NCBI RefSeq assembly: GCF_021130785.1
Contig: NC_060207.1
Coordinates: 101,721,001 to 101,785,000, forward strand
Length of the DNA: 64,000 nucleotides
Origin: Homalodisca vitripennis
Lineage: Eukaryota > Arthropoda > Insecta > Hemiptera > Cicadellidae
Reading direction: 5' to 3'
Part shown: piece by piece, positions 20,781-30,958 of the stretch
Numbering within the stretch: the stretch's first letter is position 1
Layout: every line of letters begins with the position of its first letter
Made by a program: the position numbers and the translations under genes
Notes under the pieces: generated by a model
The model's input: the letters and a program-made list of their open reading frames with translations, nothing else
Told to the model about the DNA's origin: nothing
Database searches by the model: none

Positions 20781-23621
20781 TTGTTAACAAATTCTACGTT
20801 CAGCATAGTCCACCAAAATGCTCAAACTGCAACAAATAAGTTAGATGAACTTGCTCTTCTATGTGAGGAACTAAAACAAGACATCTTCATAGTTTCGGAA
20901 CACGGATTTACAAACGAAACAATAAATTTTTTCAAAATTATTAACTTTGATCTGGCCCAATCCTTTCAGCGTCAATTTTATAAGGGAGGTGGAGTAGCAA
21001 TTTTAGTTCGAGATCGAATCAAGTCTGAGCCACTGAGGTTTAATGTAGGAATTGAATTAGATTTTGAGATGGCTGGAGTTGAGGTCTGCTTGAGTTCTCT
21101 CGGGAGAATTGCTGTAGTTGGTTTGTACAGATCACCAAATGGACAATTTGGTGTTTTTTTCGAGAGACTTGAGCGGCTTCTAAACTATCTCCTCAATAAT
21201 TTTAAATATTTTGTTATAATGGGGGATATCAATATTAATGTTTTAAATATGAATGATAAGCAAACTCAACAGCTTAGAGACTTGCTTAAATCTTTTAGTC
21301 TTAGCTGGTCTGTGAACTCGCCAACTCGTGTGACAGCGACATCGAGCACTGCCATTGATAATGTCATAACAAACGTACTCAATAGTTCTGTGTCAGTGCT
21401 GAACACTGCTATATCCGACCATTACGCACAGGAGGTGGTGATCCGTGGATGTTCAGTGAGCCAAGAATCCCACAACATTATTTTAAGGAGAAATTTCCAT
21501 CCACATAATATAAATCTTTTAAATAAATGTCTGGCAGATGAAAATTGGATTTTTTTAGATTCTTTTACTTCTGCAGACACAATATTCGACTCCTTCAACA
21601 GTTGTTTCATGTTCCACTTAAATGTTTGCTGTCCCCTTAGGAAAATAAAAACAAAAGGTAAAGTTCAGAAGAATTCTTGGATAACACCTGGAATTCTGAT
21701 TTCTAGAAATAAATTAAAATTCTATAATGAAATATTCAGGAACACTAATGATTATAGATTCAAATCCTTCTATAGAAATTACAAAAGAATTTATAAAAAA
21801 GTAATAACTGCTGCAAAATCATACGAAATAAACAATAAACTAAAACAATCATCTAACTTTTCTAAGACAGCTTGGAACATTATAAAAAACTCAACAAATA
21901 AAGCATCTTCAAAATCCATTCAGCTTGATGCTGATGGGATAAAATTAACCGATCCAAATGCAATAGCTTTGGAATTTAATAAATTTTTCTCCTCAGTGGC
22001 TGGTTCTCTTGATGCTGACCGTGAATTGGAACTGGATACAGTCACCACACATACCCCTGCTTCATCTATGGTTCTGGCCCCTGTGTGTGAGGACGAAGTG
22101 GGACGTATTGTAAGAAGTTTTTCAGCTAAAACTTCCAATGACATAAATGGCATATCAATGTGGCTTATAAAACAATGTTATCAGCACATATTAAGCCCAT
22201 TGACAAAAATCATAAATGTTTCTTTCGAAACTGGCACATTCCCATCCGCACTCCAATTGGCAAAAGTCGTACCTGTTTTCAAAAAAGGCGATCCAAAGTT
22301 AGCGGATAACTATCGACCAATTTCAATTTTACCTGTTTTTAGCAAAATTTTTGAAAAACTGTTCCTGGACCGACTTCTTAATTTTCTTGACAAACACAAA
22401 ATTTTGTCTGATCTACAATTTGGTTTCAGACCAGGAAGATCAACTTTTGGAGCAATCACACAACTTGTAGACTTTATTGTGGAAGGCTTTGAGACACACC
22501 AAAGAACGCTCAGTGTCTTTCTTGATCTCTCAAAAGCGTTTGATACTGTTAATCATGGTATATTGCTACACAAGCTGGAAGGCTGTGGTGTACGAGGGAC
22601 AGCACACCAGTGGCTCCACTCATACTTGAGCAGTAGAAGTCAATGTGTTCAGGTCCAGAATGCAGTATCAAGTACTATTAGAATATACCAAGGAGTCCCA
22701 CAGGGATCAATCTTGGGTCCTGTCCTTTTCTTGATTTATGTGAATAATATCCATGCGTCAGCCTTATATGGGAAAATCATTCAATACGCAGATGACACGA
22801 CTCTCTGTTTCCGGGCTGATTCTCTAACTACATTGGAGATTCAAACCTTCATTGATCTTAACTCCTGCATTCAAAATTTTCTGGTAAATAATCTCAAAAC
22901 TAATCATGAAAAGACAAATTACATCAACTTCTGTTTACGTGGGTTGAATACTTATGAAACCCCAACAGTAATGATGGATAACATTGTTCTGGAAGAAACT
23001 GATTCTGCTAAATTTCTAGGAATACACCTAGATAAAGGGTTAACCTGGAAAGTTCACATTGAAAGTGTATGTGCTAAATTGGCAACTGGAATTTTTGTCC
23101 TTCGCAATTTATCAAAGTTTTGTTCGTCTGATGTCTTAATGATGGCTTACTGTGGATTAATATTTCCATACCTGTCGTACGGAATTTCTCTGTGGGGCAG
23201 TTGTGCCATATCAAACTTGGAAAGAGTATTCAGACTGCAGAAAAAAGCTGTTCGAATCATCGCAAAATTGAACAACAGAGAGTCATGTCGAAGTGCCTTC
23301 AGGGAGCTCAACTTGCTAACTCTACCCAGCTTGTATATTTTAGAGACTTCATTTTACTGTCGATTTCAGTGTATATTGACGCAGGGCAGTGATATACACA
23401 AATACGAGACAAGAGCTCGGGGGCGCTTTCGAGCCCGAGAGCATAGAACAGCAGCATTTGAACGCCTCCCTTCTCAAGCTGGGATCAAATTCATTAACAA
23501 TCTCCCTGAAACACTAAATTTAGAAACAAATCCAAAAAAATTTAAAACCCAATTAAAACACTACCTGGTGTCTTGTGCTTTTTACTCAGTTGGCGAGTTT
23601 ATGGAGCACACTTGGGATTGA
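20781..23621 (+). CDS. LINE ORF2: AP endonuclease and reverse transcriptase (946 aa)
   Basis: This is the enzyme of target-primed reverse transcription. The N-terminal ~230 residues are an AP-like endonuclease (IVHQNAQT, DIFIVSEHG, VVGLYRSPN, FVIMGDINININ-like, and the C-terminal AISDHYAQ motif). The RT domain spans about residues 490-760: NYRPISILPVFSKIFEKL, FGFRPGRST, VFLDLSKAFDTVNH, GVPQGSILGPVLFLIYVNNI and the catalytic IIQYADDTTLCF. The thumb includes AKFLGIHLDKGLTWKVH. There is no RNase H or gag-like knuckle. Length and layout fit CR1/Jockey-group LINEs. There are no stops or shifts, so both ORFs may still be functional. Confidence 0.93.
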   Translation: MLTNSTFSIVHQNAQTATNKLDELALLCEELKQDIFIVSEHGFTNETINFFKIINFDLAQSFQRQFYKGGGVAILVRDRIKSEPLRFNVGIELDFEMAGVEVCLSSLGRIAVVGLYRSPNGQFGVFFERLERLLNYLLNNFKYFVIMGDININVLNMNDKQTQQLRDLLKSFSLSWSVNSPTRVTATSSTAIDNVITNVLNSSVSVLNTAISDHYAQEVVIRGCSVSQESHNIILRRNFHPHNINLLNKCLADENWIFLDSFTSADTIFDSFNSCFMFHLNVCCPLRKIKTKGKVQKNSWITPGILISRNKLKFYNEIFRNTNDYRFKSFYRNYKRIYKKVITAAKSYEINNKLKQSSNFSKTAWNIIKNSTNKASSKSIQLDADGIKLTDPNAIALEFNKFFSSVAGSLDADRELELDTVTTHTPASSMVLAPVCEDEVGRIVRSFSAKTSNDINGISMWLIKQCYQHILSPLTKIINVSFETGTFPSALQLAKVVPVFKKGDPKLADNYRPISILPVFSKIFEKLFLDRLLNFLDKHKILSDLQFGFRPGRSTFGAITQLVDFIVEGFETHQRTLSVFLDLSKAFDTVNHGILLHKLEGCGVRGTAHQWLHSYLSSRSQCVQVQNAVSSTIRIYQGVPQGSILGPVLFLIYVNNIHASALYGKIIQYADDTTLCFRADSLTTLEIQTFIDLNSCIQNFLVNNLKTNHEKTNYINFCLRGLNTYETPTVMMDNIVLEETDSAKFLGIHLDKGLTWKVHIESVCAKLATGIFVLRNLSKFCSSDVLMMAYCGLIFPYLSYGISLWGSCAISNLERVFRLQKKAVRIIAKLNNRESCRSAFRELNLLTLPSLYILETSFYCRFQCILTQGSDIHKYETRARGRFRAREHRTAAFERLPSQAGIKFINNLPETLNLETNPKKFKTQLKHYLVSCAFYSVGEFMEHTWD

Positions 23622-23817
23622 TATTCGCGGCAGTGTTGCAATCCTGGGGGTTGATCCCACGAATTATGAATTTTGTATGTGTATGAATGTGTGCCTGTGT
23701 GCAACTGTATGGAAAGTCGAGTGAATGGATTTAGTTTTTAAGATAAATACCATAAAAAATTGGTATTATTGACTATTGCAATACAATGTAATATATATTG
23801 TCAACGCAATAAAATAT

Positions 23818-23843
23818 ATTCTATTCTATTCTATTCTATTCTA
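23818..23843 (+). repeat. (TTCTA)n LINE 3' tail
   Basis: About five tandem TTCTA units follow AATAAAATATA directly downstream of ORF2's 3' UTR. They mark the 3' end of the CR1-like LINE. Confidence 0.85.
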
Positions 23844-23845
23844 AT

Positions 23846-24520
23846 GACAATTGCGCATGTCATGAAACTGAAAAAGTAACGAGTTACAAAACATCTAGGT
23901 GTAATTTTTTATTCAGAAATGAATTGTTCAAAACACATTAGTTTAAAAAAATAAAATCCGCTTGATTTTAATAAATAAATACAATTTTTGCTTTCAGACA
24001 ATTACGAGAAGTTCTCACAGATAAGGAAATTAAATGGCTTATTTTCTTATTTTGCTTTTGTTCAATCGCAACTTTCATTTAGTATTAAAGTCTAAGGTGC
24101 CGCTTACAAAAATATTCTTCAGCCATTAAATGATGTACAGAAAACAATTTTAAAAATAATGTTTTAAGACTAAAACATATTCCTCAAAATTACTTTTCTT
24201 CAAGACAAATTAATGACCATAAGACAACTGTTTCAAAATAATTCTTATTTACTTATACTCTCATTCTCAAACTCTTTTTACATTGACAACTCATATTATT
24301 TATTACACATGATACTCACAACAAGTTGGTATTACAGTTTCTAAATAAAAAAAAAACAGATTCGTATTATATTTCCTATGTTTTGTACCGTAACATGTGT
24401 TTGAATCATAACTTCGCTGATGCGTTTCCATTGCCTAATCTCAACTGGTTTAAAAATACGTGTAAAGGATTTGGCTACTATCGTTAGGTGGCGAAGAAGT
24501 AGATAGACTTATTGTCCCTT
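23846..24520 (+). pseudogene. Downstream half of the split old LINE RT
   Basis: Immediately after the LINE tail the translation resumes with VTSYKHLGVIFYSEMN, the thumb motif that follows the point at which the 17091-18020 remnant stops. It continues through FSYFAFVQSQLSF and PLNDVQKTILKIMF, standard C-terminal LINE RT motifs. Stops and shifts are frequent. Together with the first half it forms one decayed LINE into which the full-length LINE inserted. Confidence 0.65.
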
Positions 24521-24759
24521 GTTATTGCTGAACTTTAACCTTCCTCACATTTTATTGTTGTTCGGTATGTACTTCACTATAATTACCATAGCTAATACCT
24601 GCAAGGAACTACAGCGCAACAAAACTAAATTTATACTTGTTATGTATCATTATCAATGTCTCATTAATTACCTGTGTGGTCACTGTTGTTGCCATCCAGT
24701 CGGGTTAAAAATAAATTCTACAACCTTTTAATAATCTCAAAAATTACAAAACTACTACT

Positions 24760-25650
24760 TTTTATAGTATAATTGTAACATTCGTCCTATTATTAATTTT
24801 GAGTTACCAATAACGGCTTCAGGCAGTTTCTATAATGGGGCCTCTACTTTTCTTGATTGACATCAGTAATGTCTGAAAATTAATTGTTAAAGGAAAAATA
24901 TATTTTTTTGATGACACGGCTGCACGTGGGACGAAGTTTTAGATCAGGCTTCAGAAGATTTGTCAAAAACTAAAATTTAGTTTGACCATAACTCTCTTTC
25001 AGTTAATGATAGTAAAATTAAATATTTGCCCATTGTTATAAGCAATCAAACCAATCCTAGCCTTCGAACTTTAAGAATGCATTCCTGCAGTGATCCACTG
25101 TCGAATGTGTGTGGTTGTGAAGCAATTGCGTGTGTGGACCAGTACAAGTATTTGGGTGTTATCATTGATTATAAACTCTCATGTGGCAGTACTTAAATAA
25201 AGCTTTAAGGAAACTTATGTATGCATTTTCATGGCTTGGTCAGGATTTGATGGTGGATCAGTGCAGGACTGTGTACTTTGCCTACGTGCAGTCTGTATTA
25301 CAATATGGTATACTGGAATGGTGTAGTGCCTCCGCTGCCATCTTGGAACCACTGGCGATCACACAGAGAGCAATAATAAAAACTGTTTTATAAAAGAGCT
25401 ATAGATTTCCTACTTTGTTACTTTTTGTGGAATTTCCTGCGTTTAATATAAGGCAGCTTTTTATTAAAACATTGTTATTATTCATAAGAAATAATAAAGG
25501 AACACTTATTGCATTCCTAAATTAATTAGTTCCTAGTTTAGAAGTTAGTAATTAACTTTATCTGGCTCAAATACTTTATAGAAATTTACATAATGAAATT
25601 AAAGAAGTAGAGAGTGATAGCGTCATTGTACATAAGCAGAAGGTGACAGC
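24760..25650 (+). pseudogene. Degraded LINE RT fragment
   Basis: GPLLFLIDISNV (RT 4) and FFDDTAA (YADD-like) near 24835-24925 are followed by LRMHSCSDPLSNVCGC and DQYKYLGVIIDYKLS near 25065-25170. An open piece with FAYVQSVLQYGILEWCSA follows at 25270-25335. It belongs to the same kind of LINE as the split element next to it, but duplicates its RT region, so it is a separate copy. Stops interrupt it throughout. Confidence 0.65.
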
Positions 25651-25959
25651 ATGGTTACTTTTTGTTCGATGGCGGGTTGCAGAGATGCTGTTGTTATTAC
25701 TTTACACTGAAATTACCAGTCCAAAGCCCTGCTATTGAATTACTTTATGATTATTAATTATTAGTTTAATTGTTCAAAACTTGCACATCTTAATTTAAAC
25801 ATGTAGTAATTGATTTCTATACATGCGCCTGCTTTTGTTTGTCAGACAAGTTTGTTTTATATTAGTTAATAATCCTTTCTTTTCATTGTTGTTAATATTT
25901 AAGGTTAAACATTTGAAGAAGTTTAATTTTTATTCTATAATTTATTTATATAGCTTTTA

Positions 25960-26800
25960 TGTCCTGGTATGTAAATTTAAATAACAACTCTTCCTAACAC
26001 TCTGACATATAGTCTTGCTGGGAATTTACCATACAAATAAGCTTTGTTATTTTCTTGTATATACTGATTATGTGGAATAAAGTGATTTGGTTTGTATGGT
26101 AGATGATTGAAAACTTCCCATCCAAAACCATTTAAAAGCTCATGGATACAATTTACTGTGTAGACGAAACAAAACTTTCTTGCTGAGTTTTCCCTGACGC
26201 TTGTTTTTTATCATGCGTCTTAAGTTTCTGAGTGTTTGGCAATACTTCTCTGAGTTGACAGTTAGGCAACATTCAAGAAAATCAGTGAGAATCACTCCCT
26301 GAGCGATCCAAAACACAGTAGCCATGATTTTTTCTAGCTAACAGAGTTTCCACACACTTCCTCAGTTTCTTGGGCGAATGCCTGTGTCCCCATTCCATGA
26401 ACTGCCATTTTGTCTCATAGCCGATTAGGATATGATCGATGATTTGGTTTCCACTTTTGTCATAGTCTTCCAAAAGTGTCAGTGCTGCAGCAAGTCTCTG
26501 TTTATTGTGGTCTTCTATGAAAATAAGGAGTTTTGAAACCCACCTGGCACAAAATTTGTGGTAACAAAGTATACCAACCGCAATTTCCTGAACTAAACTC
26601 TGTGAAGTTTGGGAGGAAAGTTCCGAAAATTCCGTAATCGTGAAATGGCGATTTTTCACCGTACACATCACAAATCTGGCAATAAATTTCAATTAGCTTG
26701 TGATTTTTCACCAACAAAAACTCAATCACAGATTGCACTTCACAACTGGCTCGATTTTCAATTGCAGTGCTCATTTCAACACTTCACTTTGTACAAAGTA
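25960..26800 (-). pseudogene. mariner transposase relic, minus strand
   Basis: Reading on the minus strand from about 26775, the N-terminal mariner domain is clear (IENRASCEVQSVIEFLL...IEIYCQICDVYGE, the GVQW/HTH_48-type motif). Then come CARWV and HNKQRLAAALTLLEDY, and further down TVNSEKYCQTLRNLRRMIKNK (near 26195-26265). Multiple shifts break it, and the last catalytic block is only faintly visible. It lies just upstream of the last exon of host gene 1, in opposite orientation to it and to the mariner relic at 28060-29118. Confidence 0.7.
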
Positions 26801-27296
26801 TGATAGGCACGATGCTTAATCTACCACGGCTGGCTGTGAACTGAGTGTAGGAACACTCTTTACGCCAAGATAGCAGCACTAGTCCCATCCATTGCCGCGC
26901 CATGTCAAAACGTCTATTACTTTAACAACAAACCACAAGTCTACACTATTGAGAAGAATAAAAACTACAAATCACATATATGAGTTGAGGTGAACAAGTA
27001 CATCATAAAACAGTCAGTCTAGAGATACATTTTGCTCTGTAGCAGTTACCACACAATGATCAGTACTTACTCTGGTATGTGGCACCTTCCACCTAACTCT
27101 TAGGATTAATGTTCATAAGGAGAAACCGGTCTAACATCCAGCTCTAAAAAGCTGTTTACTAAAAATGAATGGATTTTCTTGGATCTTTGTTGAGTTTTTT
27201 TATTTAATAGTACATATTTTATTTTCCAATAACTATAGAAGATGGCATTTATTAATATTTAGAATTTTTATTATAAAAATTATTTTTCTTTTTCAG

Positions 27297-27389
27297 TTGA
27301 CTCAGCAAATGTCAGGACTGAACCTGGGGGTAAATATGGTCCCTGCAAACCCCTACCAGCCTACCATTCCCCCACCTCTCTGGCAGTAA
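27297..27389 (+). CDS. Terminal exon of host gene 1
   Basis: A strong acceptor (polypyrimidine tract then TTTCAG at 27291-27296) precedes a phase-0 exon reading LTQQMSGLNLG... NPYQPTIPPPLWQ and a TAA stop. It joins the 4454-4576 exon in frame. The ending PPPLWQ and the QQMSGLNL stretch are the main hints of SMAP-type ArfGAPs, whose C-termini end in a similar short hydrophobic/Trp peptide (from memory of the family, not a search). AATAAA near 27609 is a plausible poly(A) signal about 220 bp downstream. Confidence 0.65.
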   Translation: MTQQMSGLNLGVNMVPANPYQPTIPPPLWQ

Positions 27390-28059
27390 CCTGCTCTAGC
27401 TGCGATGTCTCTCAACCCTCGTCGACAAGACGCTGTCATATCATTGGTTCTTCAAAAAAAATATATATATATAATTCCATGTTAATTTCTATTTATTGAT
27501 ACTGTTTATTTTCAAATCTATTTGTTCGGTGCATAGATGATTTTGTTGGTCCTTGACGTTAGTATGTTTAAATGTTGAAAGTGGATGTAAAAATTAACAA
27601 GTATTTATAATAAAAATTGTTTTTTCTGTACGAAAAAATAAGATTTATACAGCGTGTGCAATATGATGTCTGATCCTGTTATTTATAATTTACAGTAAAT
27701 TATAAATTTTATTACTGTCAATTAAGTAATGCTTATCATTAATTGGTATATTGTCAATTAATGAATAAATCGTGTTAATTGATTATTATATGCAATTATT
27801 GTTTTATTCGCCTTTTGAACCCTCATATACAATGATGTTGATACATTTAAACTTGGGAAATCTATAATTTCCACCAACAAAAACAATGTCTTGTGTATTG
27901 TTACTGTGATAGTTGATCTCTACGAAGGAAAACGAAAATGCCCGAGCTGAGTTCTTTGCTGGGTGAATGTTATTGCCATCTAGCTAGTAGCATTGAGTTG
28001 TACATTATTATATGGAAGCAGTATGTTGAAAATAATTGTAGACTACTCTTAAGATTATC

Positions 28060-29118
28060 GCTAATTATAAGAAATTATAATTAGCCGTGATGAGTGGTGA
28101 GAAAGTGGGTTAGAATGTTTAATGGCAGTCGAACAAATGTGCATGATGAGAATCGGAGCGATCGGCTTTCTCTCATCACGGATGATTTGGTAATGGCATT
28201 TGACAAAAAACTCCAAGAGAACAGACGTTTCAGTATGACAATCCAATGCTATCTGATGATTTCCAACCAATTCCATGCACTCTTTTGTACAAAATTGTTA
28301 CAGACCACTTAGGTTATCACAAGCTGTGCTCCCGATGGGTAGCACTAGCAAAATTGCTCACTAATTTGCATAAAACCAAGAGATTCGGAAAACTTTCTCA
28401 CACAGTACAGTAATTATGGTGAGGAGTTTTTAAACAAAATTGTGAGAGTTTATGAAACTTGGGTCCGTCATGTCACACCAGAATCCAAACAGTAGTAATC
28501 AAAGGAGTGGCGACACACGCAATCCCCAAAGAAACAAAAATTCAAGACGACAATGTCTGCACAAAAATTCATGTGCACTGTTTTTTGGGATTGGAAAGAT
28601 GTTTTGCTGATGGATTTTCCCAAGAGGTGAAACCATTAATGCGGCAAGGTATTGCGAAACCTTAAGAAAACTAAGGCGGGCAATTCAAAACAAATGGAGA
28701 GGAATGCTCGGTAACGGAATTGTGTTGCTCCATGACAATGCTTGGCCCTATACCGCTGGTGACACTCAAACATTGGTTCGACAATTTCATTGGGAGCAGT
28801 TCGATCACCTGCCCTACAGCCCGGACTTGGCACTATTTGACTACTACTTGTTCCTGCACATGAAGTGCGAGCTAGGCGGCCAACGCTATGAAGTGAAAAC
28901 TGCCTTCGACGTTGTCTGCCAACGAATGCAGCCACGACTCTTCATAGAAGAGGGTATAAGACAATTTGATCACCCGCTTCAAGAAGTGTTTGAACATCAG
29001 TGGAAAATATGTTGAAAAATAATTTAAGCTTTGGGCTTTCACGTAAAAATAAAATGTTGATGAAAAACATTGCTTTACTCGTTAAAAAAAAACTATACTT
29101 ACTTTCTGAACACGCCTC
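28060..29118 (+). pseudogene. mariner transposase relic, plus strand
   Basis: The frame changes several times but the family is clear. There is WVRMFNGSRTNVHDENRSD (28108-28165), then GYHKLCSRWV (near 28312-28341), then CETLRKLRRAIQNKWRGML (near 28650-28710). The catalytic blocks are IVLLHDNAWPYTA and HLPYSPDLALFDYYLF (28720-28854). The end of the protein is EEGIRQFDHPLQE. The outer right end at 29091-29118 reads ACTTACTTTCTGAACACGCC, a typical mariner terminal repeat. The left terminal repeat was not found. It is an inactive relic just downstream of host gene 1. Confidence 0.75.
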
Positions 29119-30280
29119 GTAATTTAAAATCTTTGAGTAGTCATCTACCCCATGTGATTTTAAAACATGCCAAAGCAACTTTAGTTTTGTGTTATGGCAA
29201 TCACACAATGGGTATTTGAAAATATTTAGGCACTCAGTAGTTAAGCAGGGACAGAAATGATTTCCACCCTGCATATTCTTACCAAGTATATATTTGTAAA
29301 CAACTAAACATATGACTTTAATTAAAATTAGGCTGTTTATCAACGAACAGCTGTCGTTGAGACATATATGAGGCTATTCAAAACTATAAATAAAGAAAAC
29401 ACAAACTGAAAATTGAAAAATACATAAAAAAACTACAAAATTTGTCACTTAAGTTATCTAAAAGACTCTTTTTTGTGTTGAAAAGAATGAAAAAATATTT
29501 GTGATCTATAGTGATTGAGTCCGACCTGATGAATGTGACAATTTTTACCTTTTGAATCTGAAATAATGAAATATCTGAAAACTCAATACATTAATGAATT
29601 ATTTGCAAACTCAAATTCAAGAATGAAAGTATTTTAATCATAGACTGTTAAATATTGTGGTTTTATGATTTTGTTGAATTTTTTTAATAATTTATATTTT
29701 TTCACAACATAATAATGTAAATATATTTTAGCTTAATACCTAGAAGAGACGAAATTTATGAAGTTTGTTTAAACTAAATTGGTCATTCTATCTAGGAAGT
29801 GAGAGCCAATGTCCATTGTATACGTAAACAACCTTGATTTTCTTGGAATGAATAGAAAATTTCCTTCCCAAAAAATGTATTATAAGTTGTGCTACTTTTT
29901 GTAGAGGTTGCATTCAGAGTGTATAAAAAAGTTTAAAATGATAATTTTTTCTTAAATCATATTCTTCTTAACTTGACACTCTTAATATTAACGATACGAT
30001 ACTAAAAAAAGGTAAAATCAGCATCAACTAACCATATACAAACTTGAAGTGTTGACTTTTAGTCTGTTTATCAAGTTGTCTGACACACATAACTATATTT
30101 GTGTGTCAATCGGTTTTATGTGTATTAAGCTAGTAAAAATAATTATGTAAGAAAAGGTTATTATTTCATATTTTAAACCTTTCAGTACCCTCCCATTTCG
30201 ACCTCCCCTACAATTACCATGGCTGAAGATCAATTTCTCAATTTCTGTCATAAGAAACATTGCTGTTATTTCAAGACAAA
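29119..30280. other. AT-rich intergenic stretch
   Basis: I recognise no gene or mobile element here. The open frame on the minus strand at 28942-29343 is partly the shadow of the mariner end and has no domain. Confidence 0.35.
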
Positions 30281-30520
30281 CCCAGTTGTATGCTTGTTCA
30301 GTCCAAGTTGGCTCTCAGCTCCCAGTTGTATGCTTGTTCAGTCCAAGTTGGCTCTCAGCTCCCTGTTGTATGCTTGTTCAGTCCAAGTTGGCTCTCAGCT
30401 CCCGGTTGTATGCTTGTTCAGTCCAAGTTGGCTCTCAGCTCCCGGTTGTATGCTTTTTCAGTCCAAGTTGGCTCTCAGCTCCCAGTTGTATGCTTGTTCA
30501 GTCCAAGTTGGCTCTCAGCT
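30281..30520. repeat. 40-bp minisatellite, six copies
   Basis: Six head-to-tail copies of a 40-bp unit (CCCAGTTGTATGCTTGTTCA followed by GTCCAAGTTGGCTCTCAGCT) run without gaps. They differ only at a few bases (CCCAG/CCCTG/CCCGG; TGCTTG/TGCTTT). Because 40 is not a multiple of three and the unit lacks stops in all plus frames, long overlapping open frames appear in all three plus frames. These are artefacts of the repeat rather than genes. Confidence 0.95.
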
Positions 30521-30904
30521 CCTAGACTATATAATTTTCTTTGTAAGAATTTTCCTTGTTAAAGTCATCCAAATTAATCATATTACTTATATTTTAACAT
30601 ATACAGTGGCCGTTTTATTTTTTCAATCTCTAATCTCAGGCCATAACAGCCAGATAAGTGGCAGGTCCGCAGTAGTCGTGTATCCTCCCAACTACAACTG
30701 TTCAGTTATCGTTCAAGTAGCCAGGTCATGCTGAGCTGCAGCCGCATAAACATGGCCGTCTCTCTATTGATTCTCTCACCAAGTGTGAATTGGGAGTTGT
30801 TCGTTTCCTGCAAGTAAAACAGAATAGTGCAGCAGAAATCCTTCAGAGAATGTGCCAAGTTTAGAGAGAAAACATTATGAGTGTTCTGCTTCAATGGTGC
30901 CAAC

Positions 30905-30906
<2 letters not shown>

Positions 30907-30955
<49 letters not shown>
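30907..30955. repeat. Homopolymer T tract of 49
   Basis: An uninterrupted run of T. On the minus strand it is A49 preceded within about 90 bases by AATAAA, which would fit the tail of a retroposed transcript whose body lies at higher coordinates (31.0 kb onward). No gene is recognised in that body. Confidence 0.8.

Positions 30956-30958
<3 letters not shown>

Larger units (their letters stand above)
18021..23843 (+). mobile_element. Full-length CR1-like LINE with two intact ORFs and a (TTCTA)n tail
   Basis: The element holds ORF1 (18862-20745), a 35-bp gap and ORF2 (20781-23621). It ends in AATAAAATA followed by five TTCTA-type units at 23818-23843; short microsatellite tails rather than poly(A) are usual for CR1/L2-type LINEs. 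The 5' limit is inferred from where the older LINE at 17091 breaks off (about 18010-18040), so a 5' UTR of roughly 0.8 kb is implied. It contains a tRNA-like stretch at 18404-18472. No clean target duplication was identified. Confidence 0.8.

Noticed and set aside
30219..30734. Open frames of 79-171 codons over the 30.3-kb region
   Set aside because: They arise from the 40-bp minisatellite, which is open in all three plus frames; no start context or domain supports coding.
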